Below are positions 1 to 10,536 of a stretch of DNA of 64,000 nucleotides, piece by piece. Below the pieces are notes generated by a model that saw only the letters and a list, made by a program, of their open reading frames with translations, ran no database searches and had not been told where the DNA came from. The stretch comes from Nissolia schottii (lineage: Eukaryota > Streptophyta > Magnoliopsida > Fabales > Fabaceae). The translations under genes and the position numbers were made by a program. The DNA lies in NCBI GenBank assembly GCA_003254905.1, contig QANU01073048.1, forward strand, positions 225,304 to 289,303, written 5' to 3'. Position 1 is the stretch's first letter, and each line of letters starts with the position of its first letter.

Positions 1-434
1 TTCACTAAAAAAATACCCCGTTTAAAAAAAATGTCTAATTTTTTTTAAGAATGATAAAGTAGTTGCTAAATGATGATATTATTTAGATACTATTCAATCT
101 CTTATAAGTACCATAAAGTTTATACTCATATTACATATTTAGTATTGAAAAAAGCATTTTTAATAGGGTTAATTAAGTTTTTAGTCCCTGTAATATTGAA
201 AAGTTTGGTTTTGGTCCCTCTGTGTAAGTTTTAGTCCCTGTAAAATTTGAAAATTTGGTTTTAGTCCCTGGGGTGGGGTGAAGGTTGACTGGGCTGACGT
301 GGCGCTGACGCGGCGCGCCACGTGGGATGCCACGTGGCAGAACCCAAAACCCAACCCAAACCCGACCCGACCCGACTCGAAATTAATTAAAAAATTAAAA
401 AAAAAAAAACCAGCCCCACCCACGCTCCTCCCCC
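1..434. repeat. AT-rich flank and left part of a dispersed repeat, cut by the gap
   Basis: From about 168 there are repeated phrases of the type TTTTTAGTCCCTGTAA, then a GC-rich stretch with GCTGACGTGG and CCACGTGGCA. The same phrases recur in the complete small element at 3296-3457, so this is probably the left part of a larger relative. Its right end lies in the unsequenced gap. The reading frames that run across it consist mostly of unknown bases and are not genes. Confidence 0.55.
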
Positions 435-1399
435 NNNNNNNNNNNNNNNNNNNNNNNNNNNNNNNNNNNNNNNNNNNNNNNNNNNNNNNNNNNNNNNNNN
501 NNNNNNNNNNNNNNNNNNNNNNNNNNNNNNNNNNNNNNNNNNNNNNNNNNNNNNNNNNNNNNNNNNNNNNNNNNNNNNNNNNNNNNNNNNNNNNNNNNNN
601 NNNNNNNNNNNNNNNNNNNNNNNNNNNNNNNNNNNNNNNNNNNNNNNNNNNNNNNNNNNNNNNNNNNNNNNNNNNNNNNNNNNNNNNNNNNNNNNNNNNN
701 NNNNNNNNNNNNNNNNNNNNNNNNNNNNNNNNNNNNNNNNNNNNNNNNNNNNNNNNNNNNNNNNNNNNNNNNNNNNNNNNNNNNNNNNNNNNNNNNNNNN
801 NNNNNNNNNNNNNNNNNNNNNNNNNNNNNNNNNNNNNNNNNNNNNNNNNNNNNNNNNNNNNNNNNNNNNNNNNNNNNNNNNNNNNNNNNNNNNNNNNNNN
901 NNNNNNNNNNNNNNNNNNNNNNNNNNNNNNNNNNNNNNNNNNNNNNNNNNNNNNNNNNNNNNNNNNNNNNNNNNNNNNNNNNNNNNNNNNNNNNNNNNNN
1001 NNNNNNNNNNNNNNNNNNNNNNNNNNNNNNNNNNNNNNNNNNNNNNNNNNNNNNNNNNNNNNNNNNNNNNNNNNNNNNNNNNNNNNNNNNNNNNNNNNNN
1101 NNNNNNNNNNNNNNNNNNNNNNNNNNNNNNNNNNNNNNNNNNNNNNNNNNNNNNNNNNNNNNNNNNNNNNNNNNNNNNNNNNNNNNNNNNNNNNNNNNNN
1201 NNNNNNNNNNNNNNNNNNNNNNNNNNNNNNNNNNNNNNNNNNNNNNNNNNNNNNNNNNNNNNNNNNNNNNNNNNNNNNNNNNNNNNNNNNNNNNNNNNNN
1301 NNNNNNNNNNNNNNNNNNNNNNNNNNNNNNNNNNNNNNNNNNNNNNNNNNNNNNNNNNNNNNNNNNNNNNNNNNNNNNNNNNNNNNNNNNNNNNNNNNN
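435..1399. other. assembly gap (965 unknown bases)
   Basis: This is an uninterrupted run of n. Nothing can be said about its content. The sequence to its left is a dispersed repeat, a likely reason for the assembly break. Confidence 0.99.
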
Positions 1400-1820
1400 T
1401 ATGATACAAACAACTCAAATATTGGTACACAAGTGCAAAAAAGAATCTTAATCTCCTGTGTTAAATTTAAATCTAATAATTTACATTTGGTGATTACAAC
1501 TTCTTCATTGTATGATAGTACATATTATAAAGATAGGATAAAATCTTATTTTAGTTCTCAGAAAAATTTATACGCCGTATTAATTATTTAATTGTAATTG
1601 TCATTATGTAAGTTTCTCAAATATTTAAAATGTTATCATATTTAATTTAATTTAATTTTTTGGAGAATTAAAATAATAAGACAAAAGGATCAATAATAGT
1701 CTAATTATTTGAATATTTCAGGAAATTATATATTTTGGATGACTAACTATATATGTGAGCATACTAAAATAGAGTTTTAATCTATTATAAATTAGTGTTT
1801 TACATCTTTTTCGATGACTT
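1400..1820. other. gene-free AT-rich stretch
   Basis: Between the gap and the hAT MITE I see no coding frame, no repeat relationship and no RNA gene. Confidence 0.5.
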
Positions 1821-1828
1821 ATTGTGAG

Positions 1829-2216
1829 TAGGGCTGTCAAAATGGGTCCGGCCCGTTTACTCAGTTAAATGGACGGGCTTTACATGCAAAAAATAGGCCC
1901 GCAAAAATTTGAAAAAAAATTGGAACGGCCCGTTTAAGCCCGGCCCGTTTAGGCCCGTGGAATTTTAAATAATTTTTTTTGAATTTTTTGGAACTTTTTT
2001 TAGACTTTTTTGAATTTTTTAAAATTTTTAAATACTTTTTAAAAAATAAATGGGCTGGCGGGCGGCCCGTTTAAGCCCGTGGACCGACCATAAACGAGCT
2101 GGGCTTGAAAAATATGCATCTTTTTGGCCCGACCCGTTTAGGCCCGCGGGCCTTAACGAGCCGGGCCTTAACGGGCGGGCCTAAACGGGCCGGGCCCGCC
2201 CGTTTTGACACCCCTA
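1829..2216. mobile_element. non-autonomous hAT-type MITE (388 bp)
   Basis: The element begins TAGGGCTGTCAAAATGGG and ends in CGTTTTGACACCCCTA, which are imperfect terminal inverted repeats. It is flanked on both sides by the identical 8-bp target duplication ATTGTGAG (1821-1828 and 2217-2224). An 8-bp duplication with TAGGG-type ends is the hallmark of the hAT superfamily. The interior is rich in GGCCCG/CGGGCC subterminal motifs around an AT-rich core and has no transposase frame. It is the same family as 9956-10194. Confidence 0.88.
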
Positions 2217-2224
2217 ATTGTGAG

Positions 2225-3286
2225 GCTTTATACTCTTACATATGTGTATATATATTAATAGATGCATGCATGCTAGATTCTTGCTGTAGCTAGGTATAGG
2301 GTGTTTTGTTAGCCTAATATATATAAAGTTGAAAGATGCCACATAAGGGAAAGAAAACTACGTAAGCTAATCCACCTTCTAAAGACATGTATTTCAAAAG
2401 CTCTAGTCCCACATTGGTTAGATCACAAACCTTTTAAGTGTTTATATATCTTTAGCAGTTGTTGTATTAGTAAAAAGAGTTGAGAAAGGAGTTGGGCTCG
2501 CGCGCATGAGTCCAAGCCATTCGGGCTCTCCAAAGTGCAAATTGATGAATTTGTCCCCCCTGCGCGCACGACAAAGAGCGCATCGGTCCTTTTGCAAGCA
2601 TATTTTTTGGACTTTTGCACTTATCCGGGAAACAATGTTTTTTAGACTTTTGCACCCTCCATCATATATATTAAGAGTTTTGTGTGCATAGTTTTATGTG
2701 ATTTTCTTTCGAAACCGGTTAGCAAGGTCTACGTGGGTAGTGATTCGCAAATTTAGTACAAATAATGTATTTCGGTTTGTAGGGAATTCGCTAATCGTGT
2801 CGGTGAATTTAGACCATATTCGCCATCCGTGTTGGCGATTCTGATGTGGCCGTCCATGCGGTTCGCGGAATACACGTCAGCTCAAACGGTGGTAGTTTGG
2901 TAAAATGTTTTAAACGAGGGTATTTTGGTAATTACTTCCTCTGGCAAGGATAAAAGAGTAAAAAACTAAAAAAAGAGTTAGTTGCTTCCATTCTATGCCA
3001 TGGGCTGGCATGGCCCATGGGTTACTAGCCAAACTAGAATATTCCTTTTAAGTGCTTTCTTTCAATATAGCCCTTCTAAGATTTTCTGAACTTTCCTGAA
3101 AGTAAAATACGACATATTAATTCCTAGAAAACTTTTTACTACGTCAAATATGTCACTAAATGCTGACATTACATAAATTTTTCAGAAGAAATTTTAGATT
3201 CCCGTTTTCAAATATAATTGAATTTTGTATAAAAAAAATATAATTGAGTTTTCTGAACTTACCTTTAAAATGTAACATCGCATTAA
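2225..3286. repeat. gene-free region with an LTR-like fragment
   Basis: Around 2405-2430 is TAGTCCCACATTGGTTAG, a phrase common at the start of plant LTR or TRIM elements. A palindrome-rich part follows at 2770-2890 with GAATTCGC/GGCGAATT-like words, recalling the hairpin array at 4640-4870. No open frame resembles a known protein. The LTR interpretation is inferred from word similarity only. Confidence 0.35.
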
Positions 3287-3295
3287 AATATTGAA

Positions 3296-3457
3296 GGCTT
3301 ACTGTAAAATTTTAAAGTTTATTTTTAGTCTCTCACTGGGTTAATGGCGCTGACGTGGCGTGCCAACAAACTTTAAAATTTTACAGGAACTAAAAATTTT
3401 ACACAGACTAAAAAATAAACTTTGAAATTTTACAAGGATTAAAAACTTAATCAAGCC
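3296..3457. mobile_element. miniature Mutator-like element (162 bp)
   Basis: The ends are GGCTTACTG and (reverse complement) GGCTTGATTAAG. The flanks are a perfect 9-bp direct duplication AATATTGAA (3287-3295 and 3458-3466), the length made by Mutator-like transposases. The internal halves form a long inverted repeat (AAACTTTAAAATTTTACA type) around a GACGTGGC core. It shares phrases with the repeat at 168-434. Confidence 0.72.
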
Positions 3458-3466
3458 AATATTGAA

Positions 3467-4620
3467 ATTATCATTTGAGAAAATGTTTTACTTTATCATT
3501 ATCTCCGATTTGAAATTGCATTACAAAATAAACAAAATTAAACAACAATTGATCATTCTCCACTTGATGAAGACTTAGGCCCCCCACAAAAGCATAACTC
3601 TCATGGAAGGCAATCCCTATTCGAACATTTCAGGTTTTACATATACAATATTCGTTATTTTATATTTAGACCTTAAAGATGAGATCATTGATTAAGAAAA
3701 TAAAAAATTTATCACCTTAGTTGACCATATATTGATTAGGACTGCAATCATCGTTAACCTAAAGAAGGATGAAAACAAGTCAAAAAATGCCGATGGATTC
3801 AGACTTAAGAACGTAATATAGAATATTAAAGGATTTGCCAGACACGATGCATATATAACTCGATTTACTTTATGTTATCTTCAAATTGCAGTCAGAGCCT
3901 CGAATTAGGGATGATTTCATGCAAATAACCTAACTATACGTGTTGACTTTTGGATTTCCCGTTTGACTAAATCGCAAGTTATGAATCTGGTGCTCTTTTT
4001 GGGATGCATATTCGGCGGCTTAGCTTTTTACTCCTATATTGTTTATATTTTACGCAATCTTTGTATTAGTTAGTGATGTGTAATGTAATTATGCCCAAAT
4101 AGTTTGGTTGATGACATGCATCTTTGTAGATCGGTATTCGGTAACCTTTACGCGTCATCTATTACTAGGTGTGAGACAACTTTTGTTGGGATAAGTTGAG
4201 AATCAAAGATCATCTGAGATTAGTCAAAACAGAGTTTATCTTTTTCGAATGAAAATTAATGCTTGGTAAGTTCATAATGACTTAGATAAAGAAAAATTAC
4301 TGAATAAAGATAAGTTCAGGAACTCATCTTTAACCACACTGCACAGTACATAAAGCTGACAATTAGTTGATTCATGCATGCGTCAATTATTGTCTTTTTT
4401 TCCTCTACCAAGATTTTCTTTCGGTTAGTCACCCCCGACCTCACTGAAATAGCATGTAAAATTTTAACACAATAATAAGATTGAGTGTTTAGATCAAACA
4501 ATATACTTTATTCTACGGACTTAAAGCATACCCCTTAGCTAGTCTAGAGAGAAAGAACTTAGGCCTCTTTACATTTATATGGTTATGGTATAAGTTATAT
4601 ACCAAAATATGACTTGAAAT
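3467..4620. other. gene-free stretch
   Basis: This is AT-rich sequence without a plausible gene. The 61-residue minus-strand frame at 4316-4501 has no recognisable domain and looks random. Confidence 0.4.
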
Positions 4621-4639
4621 ACAAAATTACAATTGTATG

Positions 4640-4870
4640 GGTCAGAATCTGAATTCGCCATATTCTGTGGCGAATTCAGACATTTTTTTTAAAAAAAACG
4701 AAAAGTCTGAATTCGCCACATCCTGTGACGAATTCAGACATTTTATTAAAAAAAAAAGAAAAAAAGTCTGAATTCGTCACACTCTGTGACAAATTCAGAC
4801 CTTTTAAAAAGTTAAAAAAAAAAATCTGAGGGTATAAATTTGTAACAAATCTGTGGCAAATTCAGACCCA
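4640..4870. repeat. tandem array of near-perfect hairpin units
   Basis: Three to four consecutive units each read TCTGAATTCGCCA, a short loop containing CTGTG, then GCGAATTCAGA, so each unit is an inverted repeat that could form a hairpin. The units are separated by T-run/A-run spacers of about 30 bases. The last unit is degenerate (TTTGTAACAAATCTGTGGCAAATTCAGA). There is no coding content. Confidence 0.75.
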
Positions 4871-5277
4871 ACCCATACAAATATAAATTTTTTATCTGAA
4901 CCATATTATGAGAAAAACATTTGGGGACCATATTTATGTAATAAATCCAAGAACTTAAGCTCTTTCATGGTTACTTTAATGACGTGTTATGGTAGGACAC
5001 CTTGATGGGATATTAATGAGGTGTTGTGCGTGCAAGAATTATATTTTATAGCCTAAAATAATTGTCAAAAGTAATAAATTTAGGTAAAATACTACGATAC
5101 TTCTTAAGATTCATAATCTTAAATTGGAGCCAAAATTACATTTTCCTTCTTAAAATTTGTCAATATTGTACTTCACTCTAAACTATAAAGTTAAAATAAC
5201 TTTATACATATTATCTAAACATCTCAATACTAAATCGCTTTTAGTAATTTTGTATATGGTTTCTCACGTGTTTTATA

Positions 5278-5592
5278 GGGTAAATATCCTCTGCTACTAA
5301 ATTCTTCTATTTTTAACAATTTTTAAAAGTAAATTCATCAATTTTTACCATCATTTATGTTTTATATAATCTTAACAAATTTTTCATTATTCAAATTATT
5401 GAAAGAACCAACTTATAAAATGTTTAAAAATTTATAGACCATTTGAACTTATGTACACATTTTTACAAATATTGTGTTAAAAATATTAATTTATCACATT
5501 AGATCAATATGTCATATTAAATTATAAAATAATGACAAGTCGATGAATTTAATTTTAAAAATTATTAAAAATAGAATAATTTACTTCATGGG
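5278..5592. mobile_element. AT-rich MITE with inverted ends (family member 1)
   Basis: The left side begins GGGTAAATATCCTCTGCTAC and the right side ends in TAGAATAATTTACTTCATGGG. The two ends are imperfect inverted repeats extending about 80 bases (AAATTCATCAATTTT versus its complement). The reverse complement aligns along its whole length with the two halves of the interrupted copy at about 44245-46575, which confirms a real dispersed family. I could not fix the exact ends or the target duplication. Confidence 0.6.
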
Positions 5593-5929
5593 GGCGCGAG
5601 AAACCATCAATTTTGAAATGCGTCGATGTTAGTCTTTTATTTTTTTAATAATTAAGTGACTTTGAAATGTGTCTTTTCTTTTTTGATAAATTATCAATCT
5701 CTCTTTTGCTATGTTGAGTATAAAAATTTGATTTCCATCGAAGTGTACGTAAATGTTAGTCATTTATAGCCTCCATCCTTCATATGGCATAGTTAAGCTG
5801 TCATTAGTATTATTTTAAATGCTTAGTTAGAAAGCCGACAACTCACTTAAATAACTCTGTTGATTGCTTTTGTTTCAATTAATTGCTTCATTTGAGTAAC
5901 TTGGTGCATACGGCAGCAACAAATTAAGA

Positions 5930-7090
5930 GCATCCAGCGGTATCTTCTGCCAGAAATGGACACTCCAATTGCTTGATACTACTAATTTTAAATTAAAAAT
6001 GTTTAGTGTACGCCATCTTTATGTCATCAATTTACTACCACATTAAATGAACGCTTTGTATCTTCTCTCATCCACTCTCTCTCCACTCTCTCTCGCACAC
6101 ATCCTCCTGGTCGTCTCCTTTTATTCCTATTCATTTTTTTTTCCTTTTCTCCCCTCCTTTCTCTTTTCTTCTTCCTCATTTTTTTTCCATTTGTCACAAA
6201 TGTTTTTTTTTTCTTATTTTTTTTAGTTTTTCTTGTTCATCTTTGTTCATTTAAACTTTTCTTCATTTTTTCTTTTTCATTTTTTTCATCTTTGCAAGAT
6301 ATTGTGGATTTCATAGTTTTCATTTTCGTTTTCGTCATTTTTTTGTGTTTGGTAGTTCAAAAATTTGTGTATGTGTGAAAAAAGTTGGTGCATAGTTGTT
6401 CAAAAATTTGTGTATATATGCATCACGATTTTCTTTTTTGTAGTAGTTTTCATTTCTGTCATAATATTTGTTTCTAGCTTTTAAAAAGTTTGTGCATATG
6501 TATAAAAAAAAATTGTGCACATGATCACCAGTGTTCTTCTTCATCTTTGCCTTTGTGTTCATTTTAATCATATTTTTTATTTTTTTGCTATTCAAAAGTT
6601 TATGCACGTGTTTAAAAATGTTTGTGTATTATTATTCAAAAGTTTGTGCACGTAAGTATCAAAAAGAATCATTTGTTATTTTCGTTTCATTTTTGTTTTA
6701 TTATTTATTTATGCTTTTTGAGAAATTTGTGCACATCAGATTAAAAGTTTGTGAATGCACTTTAAAATATTTGTGCATGGTAGTGAGTGAGTCTACATGC
6801 TTAGAGTGTGAGTGGAGAGCAAGAGATAGAGAGCGACAATTATTTTTTCCTATTTAATGCGTTGTAGATCTGATCTGATTTGGTTCCACACGTGAAAAAT
6901 GTTTGTACACGTATATAGAAAATGTTTGTATATGCGTGTGCACAAATTTATGCATTTAGAGCTGCTATATATGCCATATGATGACTGAATGTTGACAGAA
7001 AAATGAGTGTATATGTAGCCGCACTCATTTTAAATTAATGGCACTTGTCATTAGTCCTAACTCCTAAATTATTAATGTGGATACCGGGAG
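5930..7090. repeat. region with a degenerate GTTTGTGCA motif array
   Basis: A pyrimidine-rich tract (6060-6300, CTCTCTCCACTCTC and T-runs) is followed from about 6360 to 6960 by at least a dozen variants of GTTTGTGCATA spaced roughly 20-60 bases apart. The same arrangement occurs inside the Mutator-like element at 30663-32072. The small open frames in both directions across it arise from the repeat and are not genes. The transposon nature is inferred from that similarity; no clean ends were found. Confidence 0.5.
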
Positions 7091-9150
7091 AAACAAAAAT
7101 AGCATATCAAACATCACATTTTGACTCAAAATTGTAAGAGTCATCTCATTTATATACTTACCATTTAGTTCCTTCTTAATAATGTAAGATTTCATCACTG
7201 ACACTTAAAATCACAACAAAATTTTAATTTATGATACTTCGAAGTAACAAATCTAACATTCAAGTTATGTGTAAATTATGTATAATGAAAAAAAAATTAT
7301 ATATATAGTTTTCATTGAGTGGCATTTTTGGTATAGTAAAATATTTGAAGACTTAAAAAGTTATGTGTAATGAAAAAACAATTGTATAAAATAAAATAAT
7401 AAACTTCTGCACACTTATATTTATGAGTTTTTTTTTCCCTTGACTATATAATACCAATGAAAACAAAATAGGTTTTGACCCTTAAACAGATTCTGTTCAA
7501 CAAACCTCATTTTGATATTAGCTATCTCACCAACTTGATTTTGATTAAGAGGCAATAACTAAAACATGTATATTCAGGATCAAGATCCAGCTACTGTGAT
7601 GTCAACCATAAGAAAATAGAAGGTTATGATGTAATGCTGGGAATAAGCTAAAGTGCCTTTTAAGGCCTATAAACCTCGAACGAAGGTGAGCAATAATATT
7701 CCTAACAATTAATTATGCGACCGATTATTTTATGCCCCCACCACAAATTGATGGTTCAATTTTTGTTTATCACTTATTTTTAAGAGTTTTATTGTTATGT
7801 ATTAAATTTATCATGTTTTCATCTAATCAAATTATTTAATACGTTTGACTTTTAAAATAATGGATGAAAGAGTCAACATTTTTGCAGATGTAATAAAATT
7901 TGATGTGGGCTTACATTATTTAGAGATGGGGCTTAAATAGTCTTTATAAGAGTAAGACAACACTACCTATTGAGTTAACTTTTAAGAATTGAGTTAGGCT
8001 CACTCATTTTTTAAGATGATATTATATTTTATCTTAAGATTCTTAATAGGCTCACCCATAGACGTTCAATCCTCAAATTTCATGCTTCAAGTGTTCAGAC
8101 GTAGGTCCGAGGGGTGTTAATTCACACATTATTTAAAGATAAAGCATATGTAGTCTTTATACGAGTAAGACAAATTTTCCCCTTGAGATAACCTATATAA
8201 AATTTTCTTATTCAATATTTCATTTAAATGCTCAAACTCAAGGTGGGCAAGCAAAGCAAGGTAACTCCCACCGAGATTTAATAATGTTCAGCATGCAAGG
8301 ATTATATCTCATTAAAATCTCAAAAAAGAAAATCTAGTGAGACAAAAACTCAAGTGAGAACAAAAGACTAACAAGCCCAAAACAAAGTCTAAGTAGTCTT
8401 TATGCCCATGTTTGGTACCAGAGAGAAAACGAACACTTTTATAATTTTTGTACCTCATTGATGTTGATATAAATGAGACAATTTTTTTAATTGGGAGACA
8501 CAAAATTAGGGCTTGAAAAGAAACAAATTCTTTGTGTCCATCCTGTCTGTGGTACTGAATATATGCATCTTATAAGCGCAAGACCATCCACCCCAAAATT
8601 AACTTTTAAGAACGAGTTAGGTCCACTCAATTTTTAAGAGAGATGCGCAATAGTTAAACTCTATTTTTTAAAGTGTGTTGTTTCATTGCTGTTTGGTTTG
8701 TGGTTGCAAACTGAATGGCAATTTTGTGTTGGGTTACGTCGTATCACTCTCAAACAACAAAATGAAAAGGAAAGCCTATTTTAATGGTCTAAGATAGACT
8801 GTTTGAAGCCATTGGCTTATGAAATTGGAAACTACCAGAAAATTATGGATCGGATCAAGAGCATCTTCGGTCTTCATTGAGAATTTAATTGACTGTTAGG
8901 CCCTGCTTCGCTTTCGTGGAATGATTTATACTTGTTATGATTTTTAGTTTGCACCATATAAAAGAAATGGTAAATTAAATTGAACTCTCCAAAAAAATTT
9001 AGTAAAATTATACTTGACTCTTGTTTATTTGTTTTAAGTAACACTGACTTCTCCTGTCTATTGTGTCTGACATTCACTAATTCACACTTAAACAGACTTT
9101 GTGACTCCCTTCTTTAATTAGGAGTTGTCAAGTAATATTTGGAGCTAGTT
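7091..9150. repeat. gene-free region with degenerate LTR-type phrases
   Basis: Near 7930-8010, 8130-8220 and 8570-8640 are diverged copies of a phrase of the type TAGTCTTTATAAGAGTAAGACAA followed by TTGAGTTAACTTTTAAG. Such phrases are typical of plant TRIM or LTR ends. No protein-coding frame is recognisable in the rest. Confidence 0.4.
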
Positions 9151-9154
9151 TATT

Positions 9155-9890
9155 TAATTATTGATCAAATGAGGAAGTAGAATCCATTGTTGGTGTAGAT
9201 GCTGAGGCCAATTGAGCAGAAAGTGATGCAAGAAGTTGATGCACTTGTGCTAAATCAACAACATGAGCTTTAGGAGAATCAGAGACTTGATTCACTACTC
9301 CTTTCAATTTGGAGACTTTATTCTTTGTAATTTTTCTTGTAATTTGGTGGATAACCAATGATCTCATAGAAATGATATTTCATGGCACAAAATCTGAGGA
9401 ATCACCTTTCGAAATCTACAAAGTAATCTTGAGCAACGAAAGCCCAAGAATCACCGAGAGATCACGGCAACTCCATTTCAAACCAATGAGAAACTCAGAG
9501 AAGAACTCAAAAGCAAGAAGCTTCTAGAGAGCTCTGAGTTTCAATGGATGAAGAACCAGAAAAACGTGCGGGAAAACTCCAGAGAAAGGTGCGGAAGAAT
9601 TATCAATTGATAAGACCATATAGAATTTGTAGAATGGAATGAATCAATTATATTGATATCAGTTGTAGAGTTATACACAATAAGAAATGTAACTAACTAA
9701 CTAACTATGCGAAGTTAACTCTAACAGCTAACTAAGTTAGTGACTAACAACTAACCACTGTAGTTAAATAACTAACAAGCTATAGTTAATTCTCAACTAA
9801 CTTAACTGTCATGTGAGTGAGCTAGAGTCTAATCCCAATAAACTTGATTGCTATATAGGTCCTAATGTCATATCTTATGTTAGTTAGGCT
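9155..9890 (-). mobile_element. Ty1/copia retrotransposon relic (gag end plus LTR-like part)
   Basis: On the minus strand a 69-codon frame (9158-9367) contains VVNQVSDS and VHQLLASLSAQL, like the variable C-terminal part of plant copia gag polyproteins. Further upstream on that strand (9610-9890) is LTR-like sequence with repeated GTTAGTTA words and TATATGGTCTTATCAATTG, which could be a decayed copia primer-binding junction (TGGTATCAGAGC type). Pol is absent. The assignment rests on family memory. Confidence 0.45.
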
Positions 9891-9955
9891 AATGATAAAA
9901 ATGTTTAAAACAAATATGATCCGAAGTGAGTGGACAGAATTAAAAGGGTCCAAAT

Positions 9956-10194
9956 TAGGGCTGTCAAAATGGGTCCGGTCTGTTTACCCTGTTAAATGGA
10001 TAGACTTTATATACAAAAAATAGGCCCGCGAAAATTTGAAAAAAAATTAGACCGGCCCGTTTAAGCCCTTTAGGCCTGGCCCGTTTGCCCGTGAATTTTT
10101 TTGAATTTTTTTTTAAAAAATAAACGGGCTAGCGGGTGGCCCGTTTAGGCCCGCGGGCCACAAACGGGCTGGCCCGCCCGTTTTGACAGCCCTA
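9956..10194. mobile_element. non-autonomous hAT-type MITE (239 bp) upstream of phytocyanin copy 1
   Basis: It begins TAGGGCTGTCAAAATGGG and ends TTTTGACAGCCCTA. It is flanked by a perfect 8-bp duplication GTCCAAAT (9948-9955 and 10195-10202). It is the same family as 1829-2216 but shorter. The duplicated block around phytocyanin copy 2 holds GTCCAAAT once at 13254-13261 with matching flanks and no insert, so it is a paralogous empty site. The element lies about 340 bp upstream of the copy 1 start codon. Confidence 0.92.
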
Positions 10195-10419
10195 GTCCAA
10201 ATTAATGAATATGAAAATCCTCATTGGAGCATAAGAAACTCCAATCAAATCTCACATATATATTGCTTAGTCTGTTACATATTACTCCGACCAAGTTATA
10301 TATATATATATATTCTTATTCGGCATAATGCCGTCCATAGCCGATTATGCCTGCAATACCCTTACATAGAAGTTATAACATTATAGGAATCTCAATATAG
10401 AGATTCTTGGCTGTTGCTC

Positions 10420-10427
10420 TATAAATA
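10420..10427 (+). promoter_or_regulatory. putative TATA box of phytocyanin copy 1
   Basis: TATAAATA lies 110 bases before the start codon in a segment conserved among all three phytocyanin copies (copy 2 at 13467-13474, copy 3 at 25160-25167). The conserved context is CTCTATAAATATGTT. Confidence 0.6.
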
Positions 10428-10536
10428 TGTTGAACATGCAAATGCTATCATTGCCACAAACACAATTATAATCTCATAAACACAAAGATAAACCTACCAC
10501 ACAGTCTCATAAGATCATATCAAATTAATTATCCAT

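Noticed and set aside
181..1591. Long open frames on both strands (347-437 codons)
   Set aside because: They consist almost entirely of unknown bases from the gap; only short repeat-derived ends are real sequence.
6335..6857. Overlapping 90- and 108-codon frames
   Set aside because: They arise from the T-rich GTTTGTGCA repeat array. No domain, and similar arrays elsewhere are not open.
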